Positions 8,021 to 16,341 of a stretch of DNA of 64,000 nucleotides are shown in pieces. Under the pieces are notes generated by a model. The model was not told the origin of the DNA and ran no database searches. It worked only from the letters and a program-made list of their open reading frames with translations. Source of the DNA: Ruminococcus flavefaciens 007c (GTDB taxonomy: Bacteria > Bacillota > Clostridia > Oscillospirales > Ruminococcaceae); the NCBI RefSeq assembly GCF_000571935.1, contig NZ_ATAX01000016.1, forward strand, positions 186,001 to 250,000. Reading direction: 5' to 3'. Every line of letters starts with the position of its first letter. The first letter of the stretch is position 1. The position numbers were made by a program, and so were the translations under genes.

Positions 8021-8181
8021 ATAGGCAAAACACCTGTTTATCTCATTAACAGCGGAGCTATTTAGGAAGATAACTTCCCGTTCCGTGAACAAGCCATATT
8101 TCATGGGGAAAGTTAAAAAAAAGAATAGAAAACATTGTGACCGTCAGACAGATACATTGAGTATCTGTCTGACGGTTTTTA
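8021..8181 (+). ncRNA. Putative short structured transcript under LytTR control
   Basis: Between the promoter at 7985-8014 and a strong terminator at 8140-8181 lies ~160 nt with no convincing gene. It can form CTGTT/AACAG, GGAAG/CTTCC, GTTC/GAAC and CCAT/ATGG stems, and an alternative longer pairing AACTTCCC/GGGGAAAGTT. A 34-codon reading frame from GTG 8085 (or ATG 8103) enters the terminator and has no clear ribosome site, so a regulatory RNA seems more likely than a peptide. No known RNA family was recognised. Confidence 0.45.
8140..8181 (+). terminator. Strong terminator of the short transcript
   Basis: A perfect 16-bp stem (8140-8155 with 8161-8176) and a 5-base loop run into TTTTT. Confidence 0.85.
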
Positions 8182-8279
8182 TGCACTAATATGATCTTTT
8201 ATCAGTACGCCTGTATTTCCCCAAATGTTGCTGTCAACTGCATAAAAGCTGTCAAATAATGCGCTTTTGATTTATAACA

Positions 8280-8308
8280 TTGACATTGAAGTCATTTTGC
8301 GATATAAT
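8280..8308 (+). promoter_or_regulatory. Consensus promoter for the dockerin/prenyltransferase-repeat operon
   Basis: TTGACA (8280-8285), 17 bp and TATAAT (8303-8308). Because this is the promoter, the upstream in-frame TTG at 8280 cannot be the gene start. Confidence 0.85.
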
Positions 8309-8351
8309 TTATATTATATGTATATTCAAAAAATATATGGAGGTGTATGAT

Positions 8352-10706
8352 TTGAAATTTTCAAAACGAACAAAGAAAAAAGTATCAGCCTGCCTGAGCA
8401 TGATACTTGCTGTAAATACTTGTTCGGTAATAAGTTTCATCGCATCAGGTTCTGACAGCGCCGAGGCAAGCACCGCTTCCTCCCCCGCCGTATCGAAAGC
8501 AGCTACATATCTCGGAACAAAGGTGAACCCTGACAAGAGTATCGGCGATAACAGGATAATCAACGATACTTCCTATGCCCTTTCCGCTCTGAGAGCATCA
8601 GGCGCGAAGGGTTATGAGGACAGCTTCGGCTGGCTCTCCGACAAGGCTGACAGTCAGAATACCGATATTACCGCAAGACTGGCTTCTTCCTCCGGCAACT
8701 CGGAGTATCTCGGACAGATGGAAACAAAGCAGAACAAGGACGGCGGTTTCGGACTTTATCCCGATTATTCAAGCGATGTTCTTGATTCGCTGCTGGTTCT
8801 GAATGCTATAAACGAAACAGGATACAGCGGAACAGATATTTCCGGCGCGTCGGTATGCTCTTACCTTATAAATGCCAAGAATAAGGACGGAGGCTTCGCT
8901 TATGCCGAGTCAAACAAGAGCGATCCGCTGCTCACTGCCATCGCCGTATACGATATAGGAAGATTCTGCGAGAAAAACAGACTGGATATGTCTCAGTTCA
9001 GCACTTCCATAAGCTATATCTCGGATAATATCGAGGACAGCTATGAGGATGGTGATATTCAGAAGACCATATGCAAATATCTTGCACTGTCCACTTCTGG
9101 CCAGAATCCCCAGCTGGACGACGTTATAAAGAAGCTTGAAGCTGCACAGAAGTCTGACGGAAGCTTTGCCGGAGATATTACCACTACCTACTGGGCCATA
9201 AAGCTCCTTGAAGCCGGCGAAAAAAGCGGAATTGAGGATCCCGTCACAAGTACGTCAACTGCCACTACACAGACAGGTACTACTACCACTTCATCAGCAG
9301 TTACCACCTCTATGACCACTACAACATCAATACCTCCGACACCTGTATCAGAATTAAAACTTAACAGCAGCATCAAAGACGGTACTGTGGAACTCAGGTG
9401 GAACGACATCAGCGATAATAACAATACCTTCAGATACAAGCTTTACAGACGCGGAAACGGCGGAGAATGGGAGTCAAACAATGTAAACTCCACGATTGCC
9501 GCAGACGCTACCTTCAAGGACGCAAACGCTCCAAAGACACCACAGTTCCTTGACGCCGTAATCGACAGCGGAAAGATAATCCTTTCCGTACAGTCCAAGG
9601 ACACCGCCACTGTATACGAATACTATGTAAGCGCCGAATCCGAGGAAAACGTCATCGTTGTCTCAAATACCACCAAGCATGAAGCTCTCAGCGGTATTGC
9701 GGGATTTGTTGCCAAGGTAACCGATAGTGACAAGAGCTCACCGGCGCTTATCGAATACGAAAGCGATAAAAAGACCATAAAGGATCTTATCAAGGCAGAT
9801 AAGGACGGAAAGGCTGATATCACGGTTGTTCCCAACGATCCTTTCAGTCCTCAGTATATCCATATATTTGCAGCCGATAATGCCGGCAATATCAGCAGCG
9901 AGATCATCGCACCTATCCCCGAAAGCACCATTACAGCAAAGATCACTGCCGATAAAACGACATATTCCGCAGGAGATACCGTATCTCTCAGCGTCGTTTC
10001 GGAATCTGCTCCCTTTGACTCAAAGGCAGACGCAAAGGTTACCGTGATCGACGAAAAGGGCAATAAGGTCTCGGAGCACAATTTCGATAAGGACACGGTA
10101 ATTACCGCAGACAAGGGACATAAAGATACCGTTGAGATCAAGCTGCCCGACAATGTCAGCGGCAAAATGAAGGCTGTCATAACATGGTCAAGGAACGGTG
10201 AGGAGGCTGCTTCTGCCGAAACAGAATTCACTGTATCCGCATCGGGAAAGACCACAACGACTTCATCAGCCACGACCACAAAAACTACATCGACCACTTC
10301 CACCACAAGCAAGACCACATCGACTGCAACAAAAACCACAAGCAAGACAACTACTTCCACCGCAAAGACAACTTCTTCCGCTCCTGTAACAACAACAACA
10401 ACAACTACTACCACACAGCCTGTTCAGGAAAAAACTAAGCTGGGCGACGTCAACTTCGACAACAAGGTAGATTCCGTAGACGCAAGCCTTATCCTTGCCG
10501 AGTATGCAAAGATATCCACAAATCAGAATACTACCTTTAACGAAAAGCAGTTCACAGCAGGCGATGTTGACGAAACCAACGTCATAGACTCGGTAGACGC
10601 ATCCAAGGTGCTTGCATATTACTCATATACGTCAACAGGCGGAAAACTGAGCGATATGCGCGATTGGCTGGAGCTTACGGCAGAGGCTCCGAAAAAAGAA
10701 GACTGA
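8352..10706 (+). CDS. Secreted dockerin protein with prenyltransferase/squalene-cyclase-like repeats
   Basis: This 784-residue exported protein starts at TTG 8352, seven bases after GGAGGT (8339-8344). A signal peptide (~residues 1-38) is followed by an alpha/alpha-toroid region to ~290 with repeats such as NKDGGFG, NKDGGFAY and KSDGSFAG, typical of prenyltransferase/squalene oxidase repeats. Then come a Thr/Ser linker, Ig/fibronectin-like segments (~330-620), a long Thr-rich linker and a type I dockerin (~695-760) with GDVNFDNKVDSVDAS and GDVDETNVIDSVDAS. The dockerin should attach it to a cohesin scaffold on the cell surface. Catalysis is not established; the toroid may bind a ligand. The transglutaminase-fold gene follows 39 bp downstream. 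Confidence 0.88.
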   Translation: MKFSKRTKKKVSACLSMILAVNTCSVISFIASGSDSAEASTASSPAVSKAATYLGTKVNPDKSIGDNRIINDTSYALSALRASGAKGYEDSFGWLSDKADSQNTDITARLASSSGNSEYLGQMETKQNKDGGFGLYPDYSSDVLDSLLVLNAINETGYSGTDISGASVCSYLINAKNKDGGFAYAESNKSDPLLTAIAVYDIGRFCEKNRLDMSQFSTSISYISDNIEDSYEDGDIQKTICKYLALSTSGQNPQLDDVIKKLEAAQKSDGSFAGDITTTYWAIKLLEAGEKSGIEDPVTSTSTATTQTGTTTTSSAVTTSMTTTTSIPPTPVSELKLNSSIKDGTVELRWNDISDNNNTFRYKLYRRGNGGEWESNNVNSTIAADATFKDANAPKTPQFLDAVIDSGKIILSVQSKDTATVYEYYVSAESEENVIVVSNTTKHEALSGIAGFVAKVTDSDKSSPALIEYESDKKTIKDLIKADKDGKADITVVPNDPFSPQYIHIFAADNAGNISSEIIAPIPESTITAKITADKTTYSAGDTVSLSVVSESAPFDSKADAKVTVIDEKGNKVSEHNFDKDTVITADKGHKDTVEIKLPDNVSGKMKAVITWSRNGEEAASAETEFTVSASGKTTTTSSATTTKTTSTTSTTSKTTSTATKTTSKTTTSTAKTTSSAPVTTTTTTTTTQPVQEKTKLGDVNFDNKVDSVDASLILAEYAKISTNQNTTFNEKQFTAGDVDETNVIDSVDASKVLAYYSYTSTGGKLSDMRDWLELTAEAPKKED

Positions 10707-10745
10707 CGCAGCTTACAGCATTAAAAAAGAACAGGAGGAAATGCA

Positions 10746-13619
10746 ATGAAGAATAAGCATTTTTTGAAAGCGGCAGCTTTTGTTCTTGCAGCAGCATTTG
10801 TATGCACTTCAAGCAGCGTTACTGCATGGAACATCAAAAAGGACATTTCTGATAATAATAACAGTAATAATAAAGAAAACGTTCAGCCGATAGCTGCGGA
10901 GATCGTTCCCGAGGAGGAGCGCTGGTCCGTAAAGGAACAGCTGACATATGCCAGCAAGGGCAATGACGATACAAAGCTCACACTGATATGCAACAATCTT
11001 ATCGACGAGCTGAACGAGACAAAGAAAAGCATAGACGCCGAATCCGCTGAAATAGCTCAGTGGGCCGACGGCGAGATTCTTGAGCGCCAGAAGCAGTATG
11101 AGAAAACCATAAACGAAAAGTATACACAGACCATACAGGCGCTGAACAATGTAAAGAACGGCATAGATACCGATGCAAATATCGATATCATCTCCGACAA
11201 TCTTTCATCCGATAATGAGATCAGCTGCGCTTACGCTGCTCCCCGCACCGTTGCGGATACATCAGTTATCGAGACCATTGACGAGGCAGCCATCAGAGTT
11301 CAGGCTTCAAGCGCGCCTTCATACGATCCCACTGAGAAAGATCTTGACATGACAAACGATATTTTCGACGCGGACGCCTTCAGACAGATCGCAGACGAGT
11401 TAGGCGACTTCGACGAAATATACCGCTTCATCAAGAACAATATCAAGAACGAGATGTACACAGGCTCAAAGAAGGGACCGCTTCTCACCTTCTATCAGCT
11501 GGGCGGCAATGATATAGATCAGGCTTCACTGCTGGTATATCTTCTCAGATCAAAGAATATACCCGCCAGATTTGTAAGAGGCACTGTGCGTATAACAACT
11601 CAGCAGGCACTTGATCTTACAGGTGCTTCCGACGCAGAAACAGCTTCGCGTATCATTGCTGTATGCTACAAGAATTCCCAGAAGATAATGGGCAATGAAG
11701 GCATCAAGGGCTTCAGATTCGAGCATACATGGGCGGAAGCATATATCCCCTATACCGATTACCGCGGCGCAGGCAGCAAGTCCGGCGAAAGCGTCTGGAT
11801 CCCTCTGGATCCCAGTTTCAAGAAGATCGTTATGAAGGAAGAAACTCTGGACGCAAAATACAATCAGGAACAGATTGACCAGTTCAGCGGTATGCAGGAA
11901 ATGATAAAGGAAAGCCCCGATACGTACAAGGACGATATCGTTCTTCCCGATAAAATAAATCTCAGATATCCTGTTATCAGCAACAGAAATGAGATTTATC
12001 TCCCTTCGTCTCTCCCCTACACTGTTGATACTGTCTCCGAGCGCTATACAGCCATAAAATCAGCTGACAAGCAGACGATCTCCATAGGCTTTAACGACGA
12101 GACCATATTCAGCTCACCTGTTGCAGAGCTCTACGGACAATATATCTCAATTGCCTACGAACCCGCAAGCGAAAGCGACAAGGAAGTAATGGACCGCTAC
12201 GAAAAGTTTACTTCTGTCCCTGCATATCTGGTAAGAGTCGTACCCGTTGTAACAGTGGGAACAAAGAGATATGCCGCAGAAGAGAGCTGTACTCTCGGTA
12301 CTGTACAGCAGATGTCCACGAGGATAAAGGACGACACAGGAACGACTGTACTCTACGATCAGGTACTGGCAGGTTCGGTATATGCTATAAACCTTGATTT
12401 CAACGTGATTTCCACCATCGAAGGCGAACTCGCCGAATATCAGATGAAGGCAGCTGCCGAAAAGCGCGGAACAGAAAAGCTTTTCACTGCCGACGTTCTC
12501 GGCGAGGTAATCGGATACGCCGGAAGGTACTACTTCTCACTCTGCGATTTCCAGGATCAGTTATACGCAGGAACAAACAATATCCTTTATTCACGCCATT
12601 TAGGCGCTGCAATAACCGGCTATCAGTTCCAGATATCTACCGCCTTCGGAACTGTCCGCTCACTTGATCCGGGTAATTTCTACATAGACGCCTCATATAA
12701 CAAATCCACTGCTATCAATCTTGACGGTGACACAAGTATCGAAAGAAAGTACAACTTTGAAACAGGTCTTATCGAATCAAGATTCGAAGGCGATATTTGG
12801 GCAGAGCTTACCGGCTCCGACCAGCCCCGCATCTCAACGGTACACGTCATGACAGCCGCAGCAGAAAAGGGCATCGAGCCTGTATACCTAACCGCTGCAA
12901 ATGCAGACGCTGTACTTGATGAATGCAATATCGACAGCTATATAAAGACCGATATAAAGGGCTTTGCAAACAGCGGCAATCTCATAATCCTTGTACCTGA
13001 GATACTCTCCATGGGCGACTGGGTCGGAACTGCCTATATCGCTATGGATCCCGTAACAGGAGCAGCGCTTTATATGATCTCCGACGGAACAGCAGGCGGT
13101 GCTTCACAGGATTATGACCTTGAAGTTGAGCCCGACATTAATGACAAACTGTTCAACCTGAATATCAAGCTTTCATACATTAACAGAGCCCTTGCCCTTG
13201 CAGGTGTAGTCAAGGGCTGCGCAGGACTTATCAAAGCAGAAGAAGGCGACATCAAATCTGTAGTTGAAAACCTCATCGGAATGTTCGCATCCACCTGTGC
13301 ATACGCTAACGCAGTACAGATGGAACTCAATATGTGCGATCTGGTGCTTGAATACGCCGAAGAGGGCATGACAGAACAGGAGCTCAGAAAAAGGCTCGGA
13401 AAAGAAGCTGCCAAGAACCTTGCAGCTACTGCTGCAAATATCCTTGCACTTGTGAACGTAAACACAAGCGGCAGCAACATCGGCGGCGAGATCGGTAATA
13501 TCATGACCACTATGGTAGGTCTCGCAGGCAGCGATGACAACAGCGAGATGGATATGGGCAAGCTTGTTGACACCTTCCTCCACCTTGAGAACCTGGCCAA
13601 ATTATTAATAGGTATATAA
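10746..13619 (+). CDS. Secreted transglutaminase-fold protein without the catalytic cysteine
   Basis: This 957-residue protein has a signal peptide (residues 1-27) and an N-terminal helical, possibly coiled-coil region (~50-150). A transglutaminase-like core spans ~225-375. The core has GGNDIDQASLLVYLLRSKNIPARFVRG, FEHTWAEAYIP and WIPLDPSF, that is the expected His and Asp. The position normally holding the catalytic Cys (GxCxD) reads NDID, so peptidase or transglutaminase activity is doubtful. The rest (~400-780) appears beta-rich, and the C-terminus has hydrophobic helices. It follows the dockerin gene by 39 bp in the same operon, so the two probably work together outside the cell. Ribosome site AGGAGG. 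Confidence 0.82.
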   Translation: MKNKHFLKAAAFVLAAAFVCTSSSVTAWNIKKDISDNNNSNNKENVQPIAAEIVPEEERWSVKEQLTYASKGNDDTKLTLICNNLIDELNETKKSIDAESAEIAQWADGEILERQKQYEKTINEKYTQTIQALNNVKNGIDTDANIDIISDNLSSDNEISCAYAAPRTVADTSVIETIDEAAIRVQASSAPSYDPTEKDLDMTNDIFDADAFRQIADELGDFDEIYRFIKNNIKNEMYTGSKKGPLLTFYQLGGNDIDQASLLVYLLRSKNIPARFVRGTVRITTQQALDLTGASDAETASRIIAVCYKNSQKIMGNEGIKGFRFEHTWAEAYIPYTDYRGAGSKSGESVWIPLDPSFKKIVMKEETLDAKYNQEQIDQFSGMQEMIKESPDTYKDDIVLPDKINLRYPVISNRNEIYLPSSLPYTVDTVSERYTAIKSADKQTISIGFNDETIFSSPVAELYGQYISIAYEPASESDKEVMDRYEKFTSVPAYLVRVVPVVTVGTKRYAAEESCTLGTVQQMSTRIKDDTGTTVLYDQVLAGSVYAINLDFNVISTIEGELAEYQMKAAAEKRGTEKLFTADVLGEVIGYAGRYYFSLCDFQDQLYAGTNNILYSRHLGAAITGYQFQISTAFGTVRSLDPGNFYIDASYNKSTAINLDGDTSIERKYNFETGLIESRFEGDIWAELTGSDQPRISTVHVMTAAAEKGIEPVYLTAANADAVLDECNIDSYIKTDIKGFANSGNLIILVPEILSMGDWVGTAYIAMDPVTGAALYMISDGTAGGASQDYDLEVEPDINDKLFNLNIKLSYINRALALAGVVKGCAGLIKAEEGDIKSVVENLIGMFASTCAYANAVQMELNMCDLVLEYAEEGMTEQELRKRLGKEAAKNLAATAANILALVNVNTSGSNIGGEIGNIMTTMVGLAGSDDNSEMDMGKLVDTFLHLENLAKLLIGI

Positions 13620-13654
13620 TCCAAAAACAACCATAACGGTCATACAGAGACCGA

Positions 13655-13687
13655 AAAAGCCTTCAGCGGCAGTAACTGCTCCGCTGA
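13655..13687. terminator. Bidirectional terminator
   Basis: AAAAGCCTTCAGCGG pairs with CCGCTGAAGGCTTTTC around an 11-base loop. T-runs on both strands can serve the plus operon and the minus histidine-kinase operon. Confidence 0.8.
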
Positions 13688-13710
13688 AGGCTTTTCTTAT
13701 GCTGACTCAA

Positions 13711-13738
13711 ACAGCCCGAAAACTATATTTCGGGCTGT
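13711..13738 (-). terminator. Second hairpin after the histidine-kinase gene
   Basis: A stem ACAGCCCGAAA / TTTCGGGCTGT immediately follows the minus-strand stop, with only a weak T-run. Confidence 0.4.
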
Positions 13739-13746
13739 AATCAACA

Positions 13747-14619
13747 CTATATCATTATTTTTAATGTAAGTCTGCCGCTGCTGTATCCGGCTGTGATGCT
13801 TCCGCCCATACGCTCCACAAGAGTTCTTGCGATGGAAAGCCCCAGTCCCGTAGAGTAATGTGCAGTTTCAACCGTATAGAAACGGTCAAAGAGCTGTTCG
13901 ACTTCAACTGTGGACAACTCCTTAGCCGTATTTGAAAAGGATATGACTCCCGTATCCGACATAACGATCTCAAGATCACCGTCACTGTACTTAACAGCAT
14001 TATTGAGCAGATTTGAAAAAACTCTTGACAGCTCAGCCTTGTTCATCCGACGTTCAATACGCTTGTCTGTCAGTTTTATGACAGGCTCTATACCCCTGCC
14101 GTTAAGCGCAGGATAAAAGCTGCTGATACTGTCGGCGAGCACCTGATTTACATAAACATTTTCCGTCTCCGTATTTTCGTCATCGGAAACAATAACTGAA
14201 TAGCGGAACAACTCCTCTGTAAGCTGCTTCATCATATCGGCGCGTTCCTTCATTATCCCCAGATAACGCGCCTGATTTTCAGGATCGTCGGTTTTCCGTA
14301 CCATATCCAGATAGCCGTATATAGCCGTAAGAGGAGTACGCAGATCATGTGAGATATTGGTTATGGCATTTTTCAGCTCTGTATTGCCCTGATCGTAACG
14401 CAGCTTCTCTTTCCGCACCTCCCCCAGCAGCCTGCTGATATTGTCCGCCAGCTCGCGCATATCCTTGTCACCCGAGGATATAAATAACTGGTTATTGGTA
14501 TCGTTTTTCAGTCTATCAGCAAACTGCGCGGATATCTCACGCGCTGACTTTTTCAGCAGATATATCTTGACGCAGAGCAGTACTATTATAACTGCGGCGC
14601 ATAACAGACAGTAAACCAT
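13747..14619 (-). CDS. Sensor histidine kinase, last gene of the ABC operon
   Basis: This 290-residue kinase has a single N-terminal membrane helix (~1-23) and no extracellular sensor, as in kinases that sense through a partner transporter. The phosphoacceptor box is ISHDLRTPLTAIYGYLD. The N-box is LLNNAVKYSDG, the F-box LFDRFYTVE and the G2 box GLGLSIARTLVERMGG. The G1 box (SDTGVISFSN) is the shortened form common in this clostridial subgroup. It lies 18 bp after the permease gene, while its response regulator opens the operon. It probably phosphorylates that regulator when an antimicrobial or envelope signal is present. Confidence 0.9.
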   Translation of the reverse strand: MVYCLLCAAVIIVLLCVKIYLLKKSAREISAQFADRLKNDTNNQLFISSGDKDMRELADNISRLLGEVRKEKLRYDQGNTELKNAITNISHDLRTPLTAIYGYLDMVRKTDDPENQARYLGIMKERADMMKQLTEELFRYSVIVSDDENTETENVYVNQVLADSISSFYPALNGRGIEPVIKLTDKRIERRMNKAELSRVFSNLLNNAVKYSDGDLEIVMSDTGVISFSNTAKELSTVEVEQLFDRFYTVETAHYSTGLGLSIARTLVERMGGSITAGYSSGRLTLKIMI

Positions 14620-14637
14620 TTTTTCCTCCTGTTGTAA

Positions 14638-15348
14638 TTATTTAAGGTCAGCTTTCCGGAATGCAGCAATTCCACCTGCAGTGAACAGTGCAAAGAATAT
14701 CAGTGAATAGCATATATGCATCGCAGGATCCTTGTCAGGCTGCATAAGTGACGCTATATGACTTACCGGAATAAAATCGCATACATATTTAAGCCACTTC
14801 ACGTCTTCCAATGCCTCTGCCAGTACAGAAAGCATCAGCATCGGATACATGAGTATTATCGGCAGAACTCCGCCTGCCGAGCTCTTGACTGTCATGGCAA
14901 GGAAGGTGGTGAGCGCTGATAATGCGTTCACAGCAATGAGACATACTGCAATATTCCCCATGACCTCCGAGAATACCGCACCCTTTGCACCTATAAGTAT
15001 AAAATTGGCTATGGCCGAGGTAATAAAGTAAAATATGACCGGTACGCAGAAAAAGATAGTTTCCGTTATCTGATTGGCGAGATAAATGCCGGTGCGCTTA
15101 TGTCCTACTGTGAGCTTGTTGCGTATGGTATTCTGGGTATAGTCCCTGCTTATGAAAAGTCCTCCCACAGCAGAAAAGATCATCACCAGAATAAGAGGAA
15201 ATTCAAACATATCATACCATGTCATATTGCCGTTCAGTTTGCTGACAAGAGCGCCCAGAACTGCAAGGACTACTGACAGCCCGGCACACAGCCGTGTATC
15301 CTTCCTGCGCACCATAAGCTTAAGGTTAACTCTGAGGAGTTTATTCAT
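14638..15348 (-). CDS. ABC-2 type permease subunit
   Basis: This 236-residue protein has about six membrane helices, the size of BcrB/lantibiotic-immunity permeases. The ATG at 15348 follows AGGAGG by 7 bases; the GTG three codons earlier lacks a site. It overlaps the ATPase gene by 8 bp, so the two are co-translated and form one exporter. MVRRKDTRLCAGL near the N-terminus matches ABC-2 permeases that follow a cytosolic arm. Likely role: export or extraction of a peptide antibiotic or lipid; substrate unknown. Confidence 0.85.
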   Translation of the reverse strand: MNKLLRVNLKLMVRRKDTRLCAGLSVVLAVLGALVSKLNGNMTWYDMFEFPLILVMIFSAVGGLFISRDYTQNTIRNKLTVGHKRTGIYLANQITETIFFCVPVIFYFITSAIANFILIGAKGAVFSEVMGNIAVCLIAVNALSALTTFLAMTVKSSAGGVLPIILMYPMLMLSVLAEALEDVKWLKYVCDFIPVSHIASLMQPDKDPAMHICYSLIFFALFTAGGIAAFRKADLK

Positions 15349-16255
15349 TGCTGTCACCTCCTACCAGTGAGATAAAGAAGCCTTCAAGGTTCTCATCGTG
15401 CTCAGTGCAGCTGAGTATCTCGCAGCCTTCTTTTGAAAGAGCTGCTGCGAGGCGGGTGATATTTGGTTTGGCATATATATCAATGACGTTTTCGTCCGAT
15501 ATCTTATAATCAAACTCCATATCGTCAAGAGCCTTTACCGCAGCTGTGCAGTCGGTCACGTTTATCCTTACGCACTTGCGGCAGGCAGTTTCCAGCTCCT
15601 CGGCACTCATCTCACGGACAATGGAGCCATTGTCGATAAATCCGTAATGTGTGGCAAGTTTTGCAAGCTCGTCAAGTATGTGAGAGGATATGAGTATCGT
15701 AATATTGCGCTCCTTGTTGAGCTTCAGTATTAGCTCTCTTATCTCTATGATTCCCTGAGGATCGAGACCGTTTATCGGCTCATCGAATATGAGCAGATCG
15801 GGATTTCCGCACAGGGCAACGGCAATTGCAAGGCGCTGACGCATACCCAGAGAAAAGTTCTTGGCCAGCTTTTTACCCGTATTTTTCAGTCCTACCAGTT
15901 CAAGCAGTCCGTCTATGCTGCTGTAATCGGGCATTCCCATTATATCGTACTGCATCTCAAGATTTTCCCTTGCAGTAAGATAAGGAAAGATCGACGGCGT
16001 TTCAACTATCGCACCCATTCTTCTCCTGGTTTCGGATATAGCCGAATCAGAGTCCTTTACACCGTACAGTTCAAAGCTGCCGGATGTGGAGAACTGTATG
16101 CCGCAGATAATACGTATAAGCGTGGTCTTTCCCGCGCCGTTCCTGCCGACGAAGCCGTAAATGGCGCCTTTGGGAACATTCATTGTCAGTCCTTTTAGTG
16201 CTTTGAAGTCTTTATATTGCTTGCAAAGATCTTTTGTTTTCAGAACATAGTCCAT
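15341..16255 (-). CDS. ABC transporter ATPase (antibiotic/lantibiotic immunity type)
   Basis: This 304-residue ATPase energises the downstream ABC-2 permease. Walker A is GRNGAGKTT, the signature FSLGMRQRLAIA, Walker B LLIFDEPINGLDPQG and the switch ISSHIL. The C-terminal ~80 residues form the extra domain seen in bacitracin/lantibiotic immunity ATPases. The ATG at 16255 is chosen because AGGAGG lies just upstream; the longer reading frame starts inside the promoter. A promoter and four GTTAAG direct repeats (16301-16341) precede it, pointing to control by the response regulator encoded just upstream. Confidence 0.9.
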   Translation of the reverse strand: MDYVLKTKDLCKQYKDFKALKGLTMNVPKGAIYGFVGRNGAGKTTLIRIICGIQFSTSGSFELYGVKDSDSAISETRRRMGAIVETPSIFPYLTARENLEMQYDIMGMPDYSSIDGLLELVGLKNTGKKLAKNFSLGMRQRLAIAVALCGNPDLLIFDEPINGLDPQGIIEIRELILKLNKERNITILISSHILDELAKLATHYGFIDNGSIVREMSAEELETACRKCVRINVTDCTAAVKALDDMEFDYKISDENVIDIYAKPNITRLAAALSKEGCEILSCTEHDENLEGFFISLVGGDSNE

Positions 16256-16284
16256 ATTATGACCTCCTTTTTGTTTCTGAAAAC

Positions 16285-16313
16285 AGTATAACATGAAATA
16301 GTTAAGAAAACGG
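16285..16313 (-). promoter_or_regulatory. Activator-type promoter of the ABC transporter genes
   Basis: The minus strand has -10 TATACT (16290-16285), but the -35 position reads CCGTTT, a poor match that lies within the regulator repeats. This is the usual layout for activation by an OmpR-family regulator. Confidence 0.6.
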
Positions 16314-16341
16314 TTAAGAAAACAGTTAAGATACGGTTAAG
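16301..16341. promoter_or_regulatory. Four GTTAAG direct repeats, response-regulator binding site
   Basis: GTTAAG (CTTAAC on the coding strand) occurs at 16301, 16313, 16325 and 16336, spaced 12, 12 and 11 bp. OmpR/PhoB-family regulators bind direct repeats with ~11-bp spacing. The last repeat overlaps the regulator's own stop codon. Confidence 0.75.

Noticed and set aside
8280-8351. Upstream extension of the dockerin/prenyltransferase-repeat gene to TTG 8280
   Set aside because: That TTG is the -35 box of a consensus promoter, and the transcript would start after it. TTG 8352 has GGAGGT at the right distance.
9851-10414. Long Val-rich minus-strand ORF opposite the Thr linker
   Set aside because: It is the antisense of an ACN-coded Thr tract (giving GTN Val codons), with no ribosome site.
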